From Flavobacteriales bacterium UBA2619 (GTDB taxonomy: Bacteria; Bacteroidota; Bacteroidia; Flavobacteriales_D; Sanyastnellaceae), in assembly GCA_002339135.1 (NCBI GenBank), contig DDJR01000086.1, positions 13,791-22,489 on the forward strand: a stretch of 8,699 nt of DNA. Reading direction: 5' to 3'. Under the pieces are notes generated by a model. The model made no database searches and was not told where the DNA came from. It was given only the letters and a program-made list of their open reading frames with translations. Below, in pieces: positions 1 to 7,646 of the stretch. A program made the translations under genes and the position numbers. The stretch's first letter is position 1; the number at the start of each line of letters is the position of its first letter.

Positions 1-822
1 AGTCCCGCAATACAAGGTTTTGAGTCTGCAGATTTTCCATCTGCAGAGTGGTTTGTAGAAGACCCCCTTTCTGATGGTGCTTGGGAAGCAACGACTGATG
101 CGGCTTACTCAGGGAGTCATTCTCTTCACCTCGAAAACTGGAGCAACGACATCGAATTTAACAAAGATTTCCTGAGATCTAGCACCATGGATCTTTCCGA
201 GGCTTACCAAGTTGTTGTGCGCTACAAGTGGGCATACTGCTTCAAAGGAACGTCAGAAGATGATGATACTGATGATCGTTTGCGAGTTAGCGTTACTGGT
301 GATTGTGGAAATGATTGGGATCTGCGAAAGATGCACCGCGGATATACGAGTCTCCCCTCTGCACCCCCTCATTATTATCCCTTTGTGCCATCAGGGCCTG
401 AGGAGTGGAATGAATATGTTCTCATTTTAGACCAATCGCAATACCTCACTCCCCACTTCCGAGTGCAGTTTGAGTTTGAAAGTCGTTTGGGAAACGACAT
501 CTACCTTGACGACATCAATATTACCGCATATGACAGCTCCCTGTTGTCTATTCATGAGTGGCAATTGGGATCTGATTGGAATCTATTTCCGAATCCTTCT
601 GAAGATAAAGCAACCTTGTCTTGTACCACTTTTAAGTCAGATTTCACAAAAATCTCTGTATTCGACGCTTTGGGTAGAGAAATTGAAATTGTCCACGAAG
701 GGTTACTTCCCATTGGAAAGAACAATTTCACACTAGATACGTCAATGAAAAGTGAGGGAATTTACTTTGTGGTGATATTGACAGAAGGCAGATCTACATC
801 AATCTCCTGGGTCATCAAATAA
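1..822 (+). CDS. Secreted protein with T9SS type A C-terminal sorting domain (3' part only)
   Basis: The frame is open from the first base, so the gene starts outside the window; 273 residues are visible before the TAA at 820-822. An internal ATG at 187 is not the start, because clear domain sequence lies upstream of it. Residues about 5-178 look like a MAM/lectin-like jelly-roll module of the type found next to PKD domains and M43 metalloproteases in Bacteroidota secreted proteins. Landmarks are GFESADFPSAEW, DRLRVSVTGDCGNDW, FVPSGPEEW and GNDIYLDDINI. Residues about 193-273 are a type A sorting domain: WNLFPNPSED at its start, KISVFDALGRE in the middle, GIYFVVI near the end and a terminal lysine. 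In this family the domain directs export by the type IX system across the outer membrane and is normally cleaved afterwards. The catalytic or binding part lies upstream and is not visible, so a peptidase role is only a guess. It converges directly on the minus-strand gene at 823. Confidence 0.9.
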   Translation, partial: SPAIQGFESADFPSAEWFVEDPLSDGAWEATTDAAYSGSHSLHLENWSNDIEFNKDFLRSSTMDLSEAYQVVVRYKWAYCFKGTSEDDDTDDRLRVSVTGDCGNDWDLRKMHRGYTSLPSAPPHYYPFVPSGPEEWNEYVLILDQSQYLTPHFRVQFEFESRLGNDIYLDDINITAYDSSLLSIHEWQLGSDWNLFPNPSEDKATLSCTTFKSDFTKISVFDALGREIEIVHEGLLPIGKNNFTLDTSMKSEGIYFVVILTEGRSTSISWVIK

Positions 823-1239
823 TCACTCCTTAGATCCAAGCATGATAGAAACACAACCTTCATGGGTAAGTGAACTCTCATTCAAAGGGACCTTAATTTT
901 AACAGAGAGCTGTTGTGTTGTTGCAACTTGCAGATCAAGGTGATTTTCAGATTCGGTGTTGGTCCACAAAGCATTTCCGTCACGGTCATGAAGACTGAAC
1001 TCCACTTCTCCAAGTATAGCGTGAGAGCAAACTACAATCCGGTAGCTTACTCCACCGTAAAACGCCATGTCCAATTCAGCTTCGTCACCAGGAATTAGCA
1101 CCGCTGCGTTGTAATTGTCATTCTGGGAATAATCTTCGAGGAGTGGAACACAAGAACGTTTCGTAAATGTTCGACACTGGCTTGATGCTTCAATTGTAAA
1201 AAACGCGAATGAAGCTAGGAGTAGTAGAGTATATTTCAT
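823..1239 (-). CDS. Small secreted protein of unknown function, Bacteroidota type
   Basis: This is a 138-residue protein with an ATG start at 1237-1239. Residues 1-20 form a signal peptide: MKY, a hydrophobic stretch LLLLASFAFF, then a likely signal peptidase I site after Ala-Ser-Ser (residues 18-20). There is no lipobox. The mature part has four cysteines (C22, C30, C71, C129), which could form two disulfides in the periplasm or outside the cell. It is rich in beta-prone segments, such as FYGGVSYRIVVC, EVEFSLHDRDGNALW and LSVKIKVPL, suggesting a small beta-sandwich. From memory, similar short proteins with a QC..F....C start and a GCVSI.LG.KE-like end occur in Flavobacteriales without assigned function. 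The start lies 11 bp after the upstream lipoprotein stop, with an A-rich stretch but no Shine-Dalgarno, so the two are probably co-transcribed. The stop (823-825) abuts the stop of the convergent T9SS gene. No function is assigned. Confidence 0.8.
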   Translation of the reverse strand: MKYTLLLLASFAFFTIEASSQCRTFTKRSCVPLLEDYSQNDNYNAAVLIPGDEAELDMAFYGGVSYRIVVCSHAILGEVEFSLHDRDGNALWTNTESENHLDLQVATTQQLSVKIKVPLNESSLTHEGCVSIMLGSKE

Positions 1240-1250
1240 TGTTGCTTTTT

Positions 1251-2171
1251 TTACTTGACTAGGTTATTTCTCAATGTTGCGATTGCATCTGTGATGGCTT
1301 CAAGGGTCTTTTCATCAGCGAAGCACTCATTTCCCCCACCAATAAAAATTCCACCACCTTTCTTTTCAGCTGTAATCTCAGCAGGGTTTCCATAGGTAAC
1401 GCCTTCGAAAGCCTTTTCAACTGGCTGTAGCTTGTTAATCATTGATTCTATGGCTGGAGATTCTTTGTAGCTCTCAATCAGTGACATTACATCTGCCAGA
1501 ATTAATTTTTGTTCCGCGATGCGTGTTTTGTATTTGTCAGAAGAACCTTGAAGTTCTCTGGTCGCTAAGTACAGGCCTTCAATCCAACCCGAGGCGACAA
1601 CCAATCCAGAAAGATCTTCGTGTCCAACCGATTTCAGCTTTTCATTTAAATTGTAAAAAGCTGAAGAAACTAAAGTGATTACAGAATCTCTATTGGCTCT
1701 ATTAGCTTCAGCTCGACCAATTAGATCGTTGCTGAGAACAGCACCCACTCCGAGTTCATGACTCAATGTTTTTACTGCATCTAAGTAAGAAAGAGCAACC
1801 GAATTTTTTTGGTAGATAGACGCGTAACTTAAATCCGCTCCAAGTAGCCCCAAGCTTATTGCGTGGTCAGAACTTAACCCCGCTTTTGAAGCTAACTCAA
1901 CTCCGCAGAGGTTTTCAGGTTTAAAACTGGCTCCTGCTTTTTGAATCATTCGAGCTGTTTCCATTGGAGAAGGTGCCGCACGAAATATTTTCTTTAAGGT
2001 TTTTGTACGCTTCGCGACTTCAACATTGCCAATGGAAGCATCAGGTTTTTCACTATCTCGAGTGTGAACTGAATCAGCTTCGTTGCATCCTGAGGTTAAC
2101 AAACACAGTGTTGTTGCTGTGATTGCAAATGTCACATTTTGACGTATTTTATTTTGTATGCTCATGGTCAT
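1251..2171 (-). CDS. Lipoprotein of unknown function, Bacteroidota-type helical family
   Basis: The protein has 306 residues. The N-terminus is a lipoprotein signal: a polar start, the hydrophobic segment FAITATTLCLLTSG and a lipobox ending at C29 (T-S-G-C), so it is predicted to be exported and lipid-anchored. A second ATG two codons downstream (2163-2165) is an equally possible start, giving 304 residues. After a linker of about 35 residues rich in charge and polar residues, residues about 65-260 look mainly helical. Recognisable stretches are APSPMETARMIQKAGA, ISLGLLGADLSYASIY, LSYLDAVKTLSHELGV and VVASGWIEGLYLATREL. I recall this pattern (SP...A.MI.K.GA, LGxxGADLxYAxxY, GxWxExxY) from uncharacterised Bacteroidota lipoproteins. 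A glycine-rich KGGGIFIGGGNECF segment (about 271-284) precedes a last helix. Upstream lie polA (91 bp away) and an A-rich ribosome-entry stretch; downstream is a small secreted protein 11 bp away. The function is unknown. Confidence 0.85.
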   Translation of the reverse strand: MTMSIQNKIRQNVTFAITATTLCLLTSGCNEADSVHTRDSEKPDASIGNVEVAKRTKTLKKIFRAAPSPMETARMIQKAGASFKPENLCGVELASKAGLSSDHAISLGLLGADLSYASIYQKNSVALSYLDAVKTLSHELGVGAVLSNDLIGRAEANRANRDSVITLVSSAFYNLNEKLKSVGHEDLSGLVVASGWIEGLYLATRELQGSSDKYKTRIAEQKLILADVMSLIESYKESPAIESMINKLQPVEKAFEGVTYGNPAEITAEKKGGGIFIGGGNECFADEKTLEAITDAIATLRNNLVK

Positions 2172-2262
2172 TTTTTTGTATCTGTATGTCGAATAAAGTT
2201 GCCATTACTTACTTCTTATACGGAAACAAATCAAAAAAGTTCCACAAAAACACTCTTCTACA

Positions 2263-5094
2263 TCAATGTGCTGACAGCCAGTCTTTACCGCTGCTCATAT
2301 CTACTGTCAAGGGAATGTTAATTTCAACAGCACCCTCCATGCATTTTCTCAAGATGGGCTTTAATGCCTCAAGCTCATCGCAAGGAACGTCTAGTACAAG
2401 TTCATCATGAACCTGCATAATCATCTTTGCTTTCCATTCTCCCTTTTCTAATTCATGAAAGAGTTTGACCATGGCTACTTTGATGATGTCAGCAGCAGAA
2501 CCTTGAATTGGAGCATTAACAGCATTTCTTTCTGCAAATGCCTTCACCATGCCATTGTTTGAATTTATTCCAGGTAATTTTCTTCGCCTTCCCATAATGG
2601 TCTCAGCATATTCCTTTTCACGCGCCATTTCTATACAAGACTTCGTGAATGTTCCTAGCGTGTTAAACTGTTCGTTGTACGAAGCAATAATTTCTTTTGC
2701 TCGCTGTCTTTTGATGCCGAGTTCTTCAGCCAGACCAAAGACACCTTGCCCATACAATATTCCGAAGTTAACAGCCTTAGCTTGCGATCTTTGTTCGCTT
2801 GTCACCTCGTCTAAGGGGACATCAAACACTTTGGAAGCCGTTGCAGAGTGAACGTCTTGGTTGTTTAAAAAAGCGTCACAAAGACCAGGGTCTTTACTCA
2901 TGGCAGCTGCAACTCGAAGCTCAATTTGACTATAGTCTGCACCCAAAAGGATGTGGTTGGAATCTCTAGGTATAAAAGCTTTCCTAATTTGCCTTCCCGC
3001 TTCTGTCCTAATGGGGATGTTCTGTAGATTGGGGTCCTTTGAACTAAGTCGTCCAGTTGAGGCAACGGTTTGCATATATGAAGTGTGGATTCTTCCAGTT
3101 TTAGAATGAATTAATTTAGGCAGCGGCTCCACATATGTGCTCTTTAGCTTCTTTAATTTTCGGTATTCGATCACAAGTGGAACGATAGCGTGTTTGTCAG
3201 CAAGCTTTTTTAGGACATCTTCTCCTGTTTGATATTGGCCTGTCTTTGTCTTCTTTGCCTTTTCTGTAATGACAAGGGTTTCAAAAAGTATAGAGCCGAG
3301 TTGTTTTGGAGAATCGATGTTGAACTCAATTCCAGCTTCTTCAATAATTTTTCTTTCAAGTGTTTCTAGCTGACCACTTAAATCAACATTGTACTCACTG
3401 AGCATGTTTTCATCAATCTTAACTCCTGTAAGCTCCATATCTGCAAGGATTGAAATTAATGGAAACTCGACCTCTTCAAGGAGTTTTGTCAGTCCAGAAT
3501 CTTTAATTTCACCTATAAATATCTCTTTTAATTGAAGCACCAAATCAGCAGATTCACAAGCATAATGCTGTAGGACACTGATTTCAATTTCGCCCAATGT
3601 TTTTCGGTTTTTGCCCTTGCCCACCAATTCTTCAAGAGAGATGGCTTCGTAGCCCAAGAAAATTTGAGCAAGATCTTTCAGTTTGTGGGTTTGGTCTGGA
3701 TCTAAAAGGTAGTGGGCTACCATGCAATCGAAAATGTTCGGAGATAATTTAACGCCGTGCATGGCTAGCACTTTTATGGCAAACTTGTAATTTGTAGCTG
3801 TGATTTTTTTAGATGCATCTTCGAGAACAGGCTTTAGCTTACTCAGAGCATCATCTGGGAAATGACTTAAATGAACGTAGCTAGAAGACCCAGACTCCAG
3901 AGAGAAAGCGAGACCCAAGAGCTTGTCGTTCATAGGGTCGAATCCATCTGTGATTGCGTGAAAACCCCATCCATCTGATTGCTCAAGCTTGACGATTAAT
4001 TGATCAAGGTCCGAATTTTTAGAAATCAAATGATGGTTGTTGTTTTCTTTCATTCGATGTTGAACGGTCTGTTGAACATCTTCTTTAGATGCATCAGGAT
4101 TCGTATTGGGTGCCACGATACTGAACATGTCGAGTTGTCCCCTTGAAACTGATGTCGATTCTTCTTCAGACTCTTCTGGTATCGCTACAATTGCAGGAGT
4201 TGTTGTTGGTTTTGTGATTAATTTATTTAGAAGTGTTCTAAATTCTAGATCTTCAAGAATTTCACGTAACAAAATCTCATCAAGATCCTGACGAATCATT
4301 CCTTCGATATTGATCTCTGCATCTATATTGAGCTCAATGGTGGCTAGTTTTCTAGATAGGATTGCCAAATCGTAATTTGCCTCAACCTTTTCTTTCATCT
4401 TGCCATTCAACTTGTCTGTATTTTTATACAGTCCATCAATGCTGTCAAATTCGCAAAGAAGTTTTGCTGCCGTTTTTGCACCAACACCTGGAACTCCGGG
4501 AATGTTGTCAGAAGCGTCTCCCATGAGTCCCAAGTAGTCAATGACCTGATCAGTTCGATTCAAACCAAACTTTTCACAGACTTCTTCCGGTCCCCAAATC
4601 TCAGCGGGGTTTCTTCCCCTACCAGGCTTGTACATTCGAACCCTGTCAGAGACCAATTGACCAAAGTCTTTGTCAGGTGTCATCATATAAACGTCAAACC
4701 CCTCTAATTCTGCTTTTTTTGCTAGAAATCCAATTAAGTCATCAGCCTCGTATCCCATCTCGACTCGGTAAGGGATATTTAGCGCTTCTAGGACTTGTTT
4801 AATAAGAGGTACGCTTAGTATAATGTCTTCAGGCGTAGCATCTCGATGTGCTTTATACTCGGGGTATATTTCTGTTCTAAAAGACCCCCCAGGCGGGTCG
4901 AATACCACAGCAAAGTGGGTGGGCTTTTCAATTCTTATTACTTCTAAAATGGCGTTTGTAAAGCCGAAGACGGCAGAAGTATTTACACCTTTAGAATTAA
5001 TTCTTGGGTTTTTAATAAACGCGTAATAAGCCCTGAAGATTAAAGCAAAGGCATCAATTAAAAATAGTTTTTTGTCGGATTGAGATGTCAACAT
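2263..5094 (-). CDS. polA: DNA polymerase I, predicted proofreading-deficient
   Basis: PolA fills gaps and removes RNA primers in replication and repair. I place the start at the ATG at 5092-5094 (943 residues). The longer frame to 5151 would overlap the upstream gene by 53 bp, and the protein resembles PolA only from MLTSQSDKKLFLIDAFALIFR. Residues 1-290 are the 5' nuclease, with LIDAFALIFRAYYAF, VVFDPPGG, GYEADDLIG, TPDKDFGQLV and GDASDNIPGVPGVGAKTA all present. Residues about 295-355 are a low-complexity linker containing QLDMF (320-324), a possible clamp-binding peptide. Residues about 355-535 are the 3'-5' exonuclease fold, but the acidic residues are gone: H379 and I381 replace the Asp and Glu of DTET, A439 replaces Asp in NxKxD, and S515 replaces Asp in YxxxD. 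The polymerase domain is complete: motif A DYSQIELR (D720), motif B with R769, K773, F777 and Y781, and motif C HDE at 896-898. It starts 4 bp after the DUF2480 stop, so the two are probably co-transcribed. Confidence 0.98.
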   Translation of the reverse strand: MLTSQSDKKLFLIDAFALIFRAYYAFIKNPRINSKGVNTSAVFGFTNAILEVIRIEKPTHFAVVFDPPGGSFRTEIYPEYKAHRDATPEDIILSVPLIKQVLEALNIPYRVEMGYEADDLIGFLAKKAELEGFDVYMMTPDKDFGQLVSDRVRMYKPGRGRNPAEIWGPEEVCEKFGLNRTDQVIDYLGLMGDASDNIPGVPGVGAKTAAKLLCEFDSIDGLYKNTDKLNGKMKEKVEANYDLAILSRKLATIELNIDAEINIEGMIRQDLDEILLREILEDLEFRTLLNKLITKPTTTPAIVAIPEESEEESTSVSRGQLDMFSIVAPNTNPDASKEDVQQTVQHRMKENNNHHLISKNSDLDQLIVKLEQSDGWGFHAITDGFDPMNDKLLGLAFSLESGSSSYVHLSHFPDDALSKLKPVLEDASKKITATNYKFAIKVLAMHGVKLSPNIFDCMVAHYLLDPDQTHKLKDLAQIFLGYEAISLEELVGKGKNRKTLGEIEISVLQHYACESADLVLQLKEIFIGEIKDSGLTKLLEEVEFPLISILADMELTGVKIDENMLSEYNVDLSGQLETLERKIIEEAGIEFNIDSPKQLGSILFETLVITEKAKKTKTGQYQTGEDVLKKLADKHAIVPLVIEYRKLKKLKSTYVEPLPKLIHSKTGRIHTSYMQTVASTGRLSSKDPNLQNIPIRTEAGRQIRKAFIPRDSNHILLGADYSQIELRVAAAMSKDPGLCDAFLNNQDVHSATASKVFDVPLDEVTSEQRSQAKAVNFGILYGQGVFGLAEELGIKRQRAKEIIASYNEQFNTLGTFTKSCIEMAREKEYAETIMGRRRKLPGINSNNGMVKAFAERNAVNAPIQGSAADIIKVAMVKLFHELEKGEWKAKMIMQVHDELVLDVPCDELEALKPILRKCMEGAVEINIPLTVDMSSGKDWLSAH

Positions 5095-5098
5095 GTAT

Positions 5099-5608
5099 TC
5101 ATCTTTTTGCTGCGGGTTTTTTATAAACAGGAACAGTGCTACAAGCTTCACCGAACATCAGGCTCTTTACCACAGGTTGTAACTTTTGTTGAATTTTCAA
5201 CAATAAGTCAGCACCACCACTGTTAGAGCAACCCTTAATGACAATCCGCTTGTCTACGTATTCGTCAAGGTTAAGATTTGAGATCGCTCGCTTTGTAGCC
5301 TCTGCCTCTGCAGCTTCAATACCACCAACAACGATAAAATCAGCATTTTCTAATTTCGATGAAATCAGCATCCAGGCCCAATCAGGAACAATGGCTTCTT
5401 CGCTGCATGTTAGGCCTACACCTAAACCAGCATACATCTCGATGTCTAGAGCCTTGATCGAGGCGCGAAATTCTTTTTCCTTGACGACAACACCAAGCCA
5501 AAGCCAATCCGTAAAATCCAGTTCTACGCATTTGATCGATGAAACAGTATCGAGTTCTATTTGGACCAATCCACTTTTATCCACAAGATTAACGATGCCT
5601 TCTTCCAT
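5099..5608 (-). CDS. DUF2480 family protein
   Basis: I choose the ATG at 5606-5608 (169 residues). The frame could extend five codons to a TTG, but homologues as I recall them begin close to MxEEIVN, and the A-run between the two positions serves as the usual A-rich leader. The family is recognised from several stretches: DFTDWLWLGVVVKEKEFR, VGLTCSEEAIVPDWAWML, RIVIKGCSN and MFGEACSTVPVYKK. There is no signal peptide or membrane segment, so it should be cytoplasmic. The family is essentially confined to Bacteroidota and has no established biochemical role. In flavobacteria it commonly sits near SUF iron-sulfur assembly genes (recalled, not checked). C68, C127 and C156 lie in the three most family-like motifs and could bind a metal or take part in thiol chemistry; this is inference. 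The gene is 55 bp downstream of dxs and 4 bp upstream of polA. Some Bacteroidota entries carry only the DUF label. Confidence 0.92.
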   Translation of the reverse strand: MEEGIVNLVDKSGLVQIELDTVSSIKCVELDFTDWLWLGVVVKEKEFRASIKALDIEMYAGLGVGLTCSEEAIVPDWAWMLISSKLENADFIVVGGIEAAEAEATKRAISNLNLDEYVDKRIVIKGCSNSGGADLLLKIQQKLQPVVKSLMFGEACSTVPVYKKPAAKR

Positions 5609-5663
5609 GTTGTTTTTTTTCAATTGAGATGAAATACCAATCTATGGAAAAATGGAGGGACTT

Positions 5664-7628
5664 TTATGCAGATTGAACCTTATTTCCCGCTGAGTTGATA
5701 AATGTATTTATCCGATCCAATTCTTCTTCGATTTTCACTTCTATTGCATGAGCATCGTAGCCACATTCAGCATACAACTCTGCTTGGGTTCCGTGTTCTA
5801 TCCACTGGTCTTCTATGCCCATTCTAGTGACATTTCTGGTGTATCCATGATCCGTCATCCATTCTATCACAGCAGAACCGAATCCACCCTGAATGACGCC
5901 GTCTTCTAGAGTGATTACACCTTGAAATTTACTGAAAACCTCATGCAGCATAACATCGTCCAGTGGTTTGACGTATCGCATGTCATAATGCGCAACTGAA
6001 ACACCTTTTTTAGTTAGATTGTCTAGCGCTTTTATAGCTTCAGTACCGATTGCACCTATACTTAAGACCGCAACTTTCTCACCTTTTCTGAGTCTTCTAC
6101 CTTTGCCCACAGGGACTTCTTCAAAGTCGTTTCTCCAATTGATCACAGATCCTGTGCCTCTGGGATAGCGAATAGAAAAGGGTCCATCATGCTTTTCAGA
6201 GGCCGTGTACATCATGTTGCGAAGATCGCTTTCATCCATAGGTGCAGCGACCACCATATTTGGAATGATTCTCATAAAGGCCAAGTCCAAGACTCCATGG
6301 TGTGTTGGTCCGTCTGCGCCAACTAAACCTCCTCGGTCTAAGCAAAAGACAACATGCAAATTTTGCAATGCAACGTCATGCACAACTTGGTCATATGCAC
6401 GCTGCATAAAGCTTGAGTAAATATTACAAAACGGCACGAGTCCACGTGTCGCCATACCTGCACTAAAAGTCACAGCATGTTGTTCTGCAATTCCAACATC
6501 AAAAGCTCTGTCGGGCATTTGTTCCATCATCATGTTCAAGGAACAGCCAGAAGGCATAGCTGGGGTAACACCAACGATGCGTTTGTCTTGTTTTGCTAGA
6601 TCGATGATTGTTTGTCCGAAAACGTCCTGAAACTTTGGGGGTTTAGGTGTTGAGTCATTTTTATCCGCTACGATAAATTCCCCTGTTTCTTTGTTGAATA
6701 AGCCTGGGGCATGCCATTTCGTGGGGCTACCCAATTCAGCAGGCTCGTACTTCGCTCCCTTGCGGGTAACGCAGTGCAATAATTTAGGTCCTGGTATGTC
6801 TTTTAAATCAGCCAGAACTTTAGATAAATGTTCAACATCGTGGCCGTCTACAGGGCCAAAGTATCTAAAGTTAAGTGACTCAAAAAGATTGCTTTGTTCA
6901 AGGACAGCGGACTTCACCGCATTTTCTACTTTTCTCGCGATTGCTTGGGCATTGGGACCAAATTTAGAGATCTGCCCCAAAAGTTTCCAAACTTCATCTT
7001 TGACTTTGTTGTAAGTGTGAGACGTCGTGATGTCTGTGAGATATTCTTTCAGTGCTCCCACATTGGGGTCGATAGACATGCAGTTGTCATTTAAGATAAC
7101 GATCATGTTGCTGTCCTCGACTCCCGCATGGTTAAGACCTTCAAAAGCCAAACCCGCCGTCATTGCGCCGTCACCTATTACAGCGATGTGATTTCGTTTG
7201 CTGTCAGCATTTAACCTAGAGCCAACCGCCATGCCTAGTGCTGCCGAAATACTTGTGCTGCTGTGTCCCACACCAAATGTGTCATACTCACTTTCAGAAC
7301 GTTTCGGAAAACCACTTAATCCCTTGTACACTCTGTTTGTGTGAAATGTCTCTCGTCTTCCTGTCAGAATTTTATGTCCATATGCTTGGTGACCTACGTC
7401 CCAAACGATTTGATCGTCAGGCGTGTTAAACACGTAGTGAAGAGCTACAGTAAGCTCTACAACACCGAGACTTGCTCCGAAGTGCCCTCCTTTTTCAGAG
7501 ACCACATCAACAATGAACTGGCGTAGCTCTGTGCAAACCTGTTCCAATTCATTTGGTTTGAACTTTTCCCGTAAATCAGCGGGAATTTTAATCTTCTCTA
7601 AATATGATCCGGCGGGGAATGGTTTCAT
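5664..7628 (-). CDS. dxs: 1-deoxy-D-xylulose-5-phosphate synthase
   Basis: This thiamine-diphosphate enzyme condenses pyruvate with glyceraldehyde 3-phosphate to make DXP, the entry step of the MEP isoprenoid pathway, which also feeds thiamine and pyridoxal synthesis in many bacteria. The 654-residue length is slightly above the usual 620-640. The N-terminal pyrimidine-independent half has H49 in GGHFGAS and H80 in GHQAYGHK. The cofactor and metal signature is GDGAMTAG (152-159) with N182 in LNDN. The second half has E382 in IAEQHAVTFSAGMA, YSSFMQRAYDQVVHDVALQ (404-422), DRGGLVGADGPTHHG (431-445) and IRYPRGTG. All expected catalytic positions appear intact. The start ATG (7626-7628) is the only sensible one: family similarity begins at about residue 10 (LEKI..PADLR). 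It follows the purQ stop by 18 bp, with no Shine-Dalgarno, so co-transcription with purQ is likely. Transketolase is excluded by the DXS-specific motifs and length. Confidence 0.98.
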   Translation of the reverse strand: MKPFPAGSYLEKIKIPADLREKFKPNELEQVCTELRQFIVDVVSEKGGHFGASLGVVELTVALHYVFNTPDDQIVWDVGHQAYGHKILTGRRETFHTNRVYKGLSGFPKRSESEYDTFGVGHSSTSISAALGMAVGSRLNADSKRNHIAVIGDGAMTAGLAFEGLNHAGVEDSNMIVILNDNCMSIDPNVGALKEYLTDITTSHTYNKVKDEVWKLLGQISKFGPNAQAIARKVENAVKSAVLEQSNLFESLNFRYFGPVDGHDVEHLSKVLADLKDIPGPKLLHCVTRKGAKYEPAELGSPTKWHAPGLFNKETGEFIVADKNDSTPKPPKFQDVFGQTIIDLAKQDKRIVGVTPAMPSGCSLNMMMEQMPDRAFDVGIAEQHAVTFSAGMATRGLVPFCNIYSSFMQRAYDQVVHDVALQNLHVVFCLDRGGLVGADGPTHHGVLDLAFMRIIPNMVVAAPMDESDLRNMMYTASEKHDGPFSIRYPRGTGSVINWRNDFEEVPVGKGRRLRKGEKVAVLSIGAIGTEAIKALDNLTKKGVSVAHYDMRYVKPLDDVMLHEVFSKFQGVITLEDGVIQGGFGSAVIEWMTDHGYTRNVTRMGIEDQWIEHGTQAELYAECGYDAHAIEVKIEEELDRINTFINSAGNKVQSA

Positions 7629-7646
7629 GGGTTGGTCTTAAGATTC

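Noticed and set aside
212..430. Second-frame open stretch inside the T9SS gene
   Set aside because: It is a shadow of a frame that has clear domain homology throughout.
2227..2234. TTGATTTG on the minus strand, a near match to the -7 consensus, between polA and the lipoprotein gene
   Set aside because: The second base does not match and there is no TTG at a proper -33 distance; the nearest is only about 10 bases away. A separate promoter in the 91-bp gap is possible but not supported.
2172..2262. T-rich tract after polA (minus strand) as a terminator
   Set aside because: There are T-runs, but I found no stem of useful length before them.
2123..2410. Plus-strand open frame across the polA-lipoprotein gap
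   Set aside because: Its second half is antisense to the polA C-terminus, and the composition (cysteine, serine-rich tail) is not protein-like.
5095..5151. Upstream extension of polA to a start at 5151
   Set aside because: It would overlap the DUF2480 gene by 53 bp and add 19 residues with no PolA character; the ATG at 5094 gives a clean 4-bp gap and the normal N-terminus.
5238..5627. Plus-strand open frame of 129 codons opposite DUF2480, and similar frames opposite polA and dxs
   Set aside because: They lie wholly antisense to well-recognised genes and show no domain, signal or start context of their own.
5609..5663. Promoter or terminator in the dxs-DUF2480 gap
   Set aside because: TAGATTGG (minus strand) deviates from the -7 consensus at one fixed position, has no -33 partner, and no hairpin is visible.
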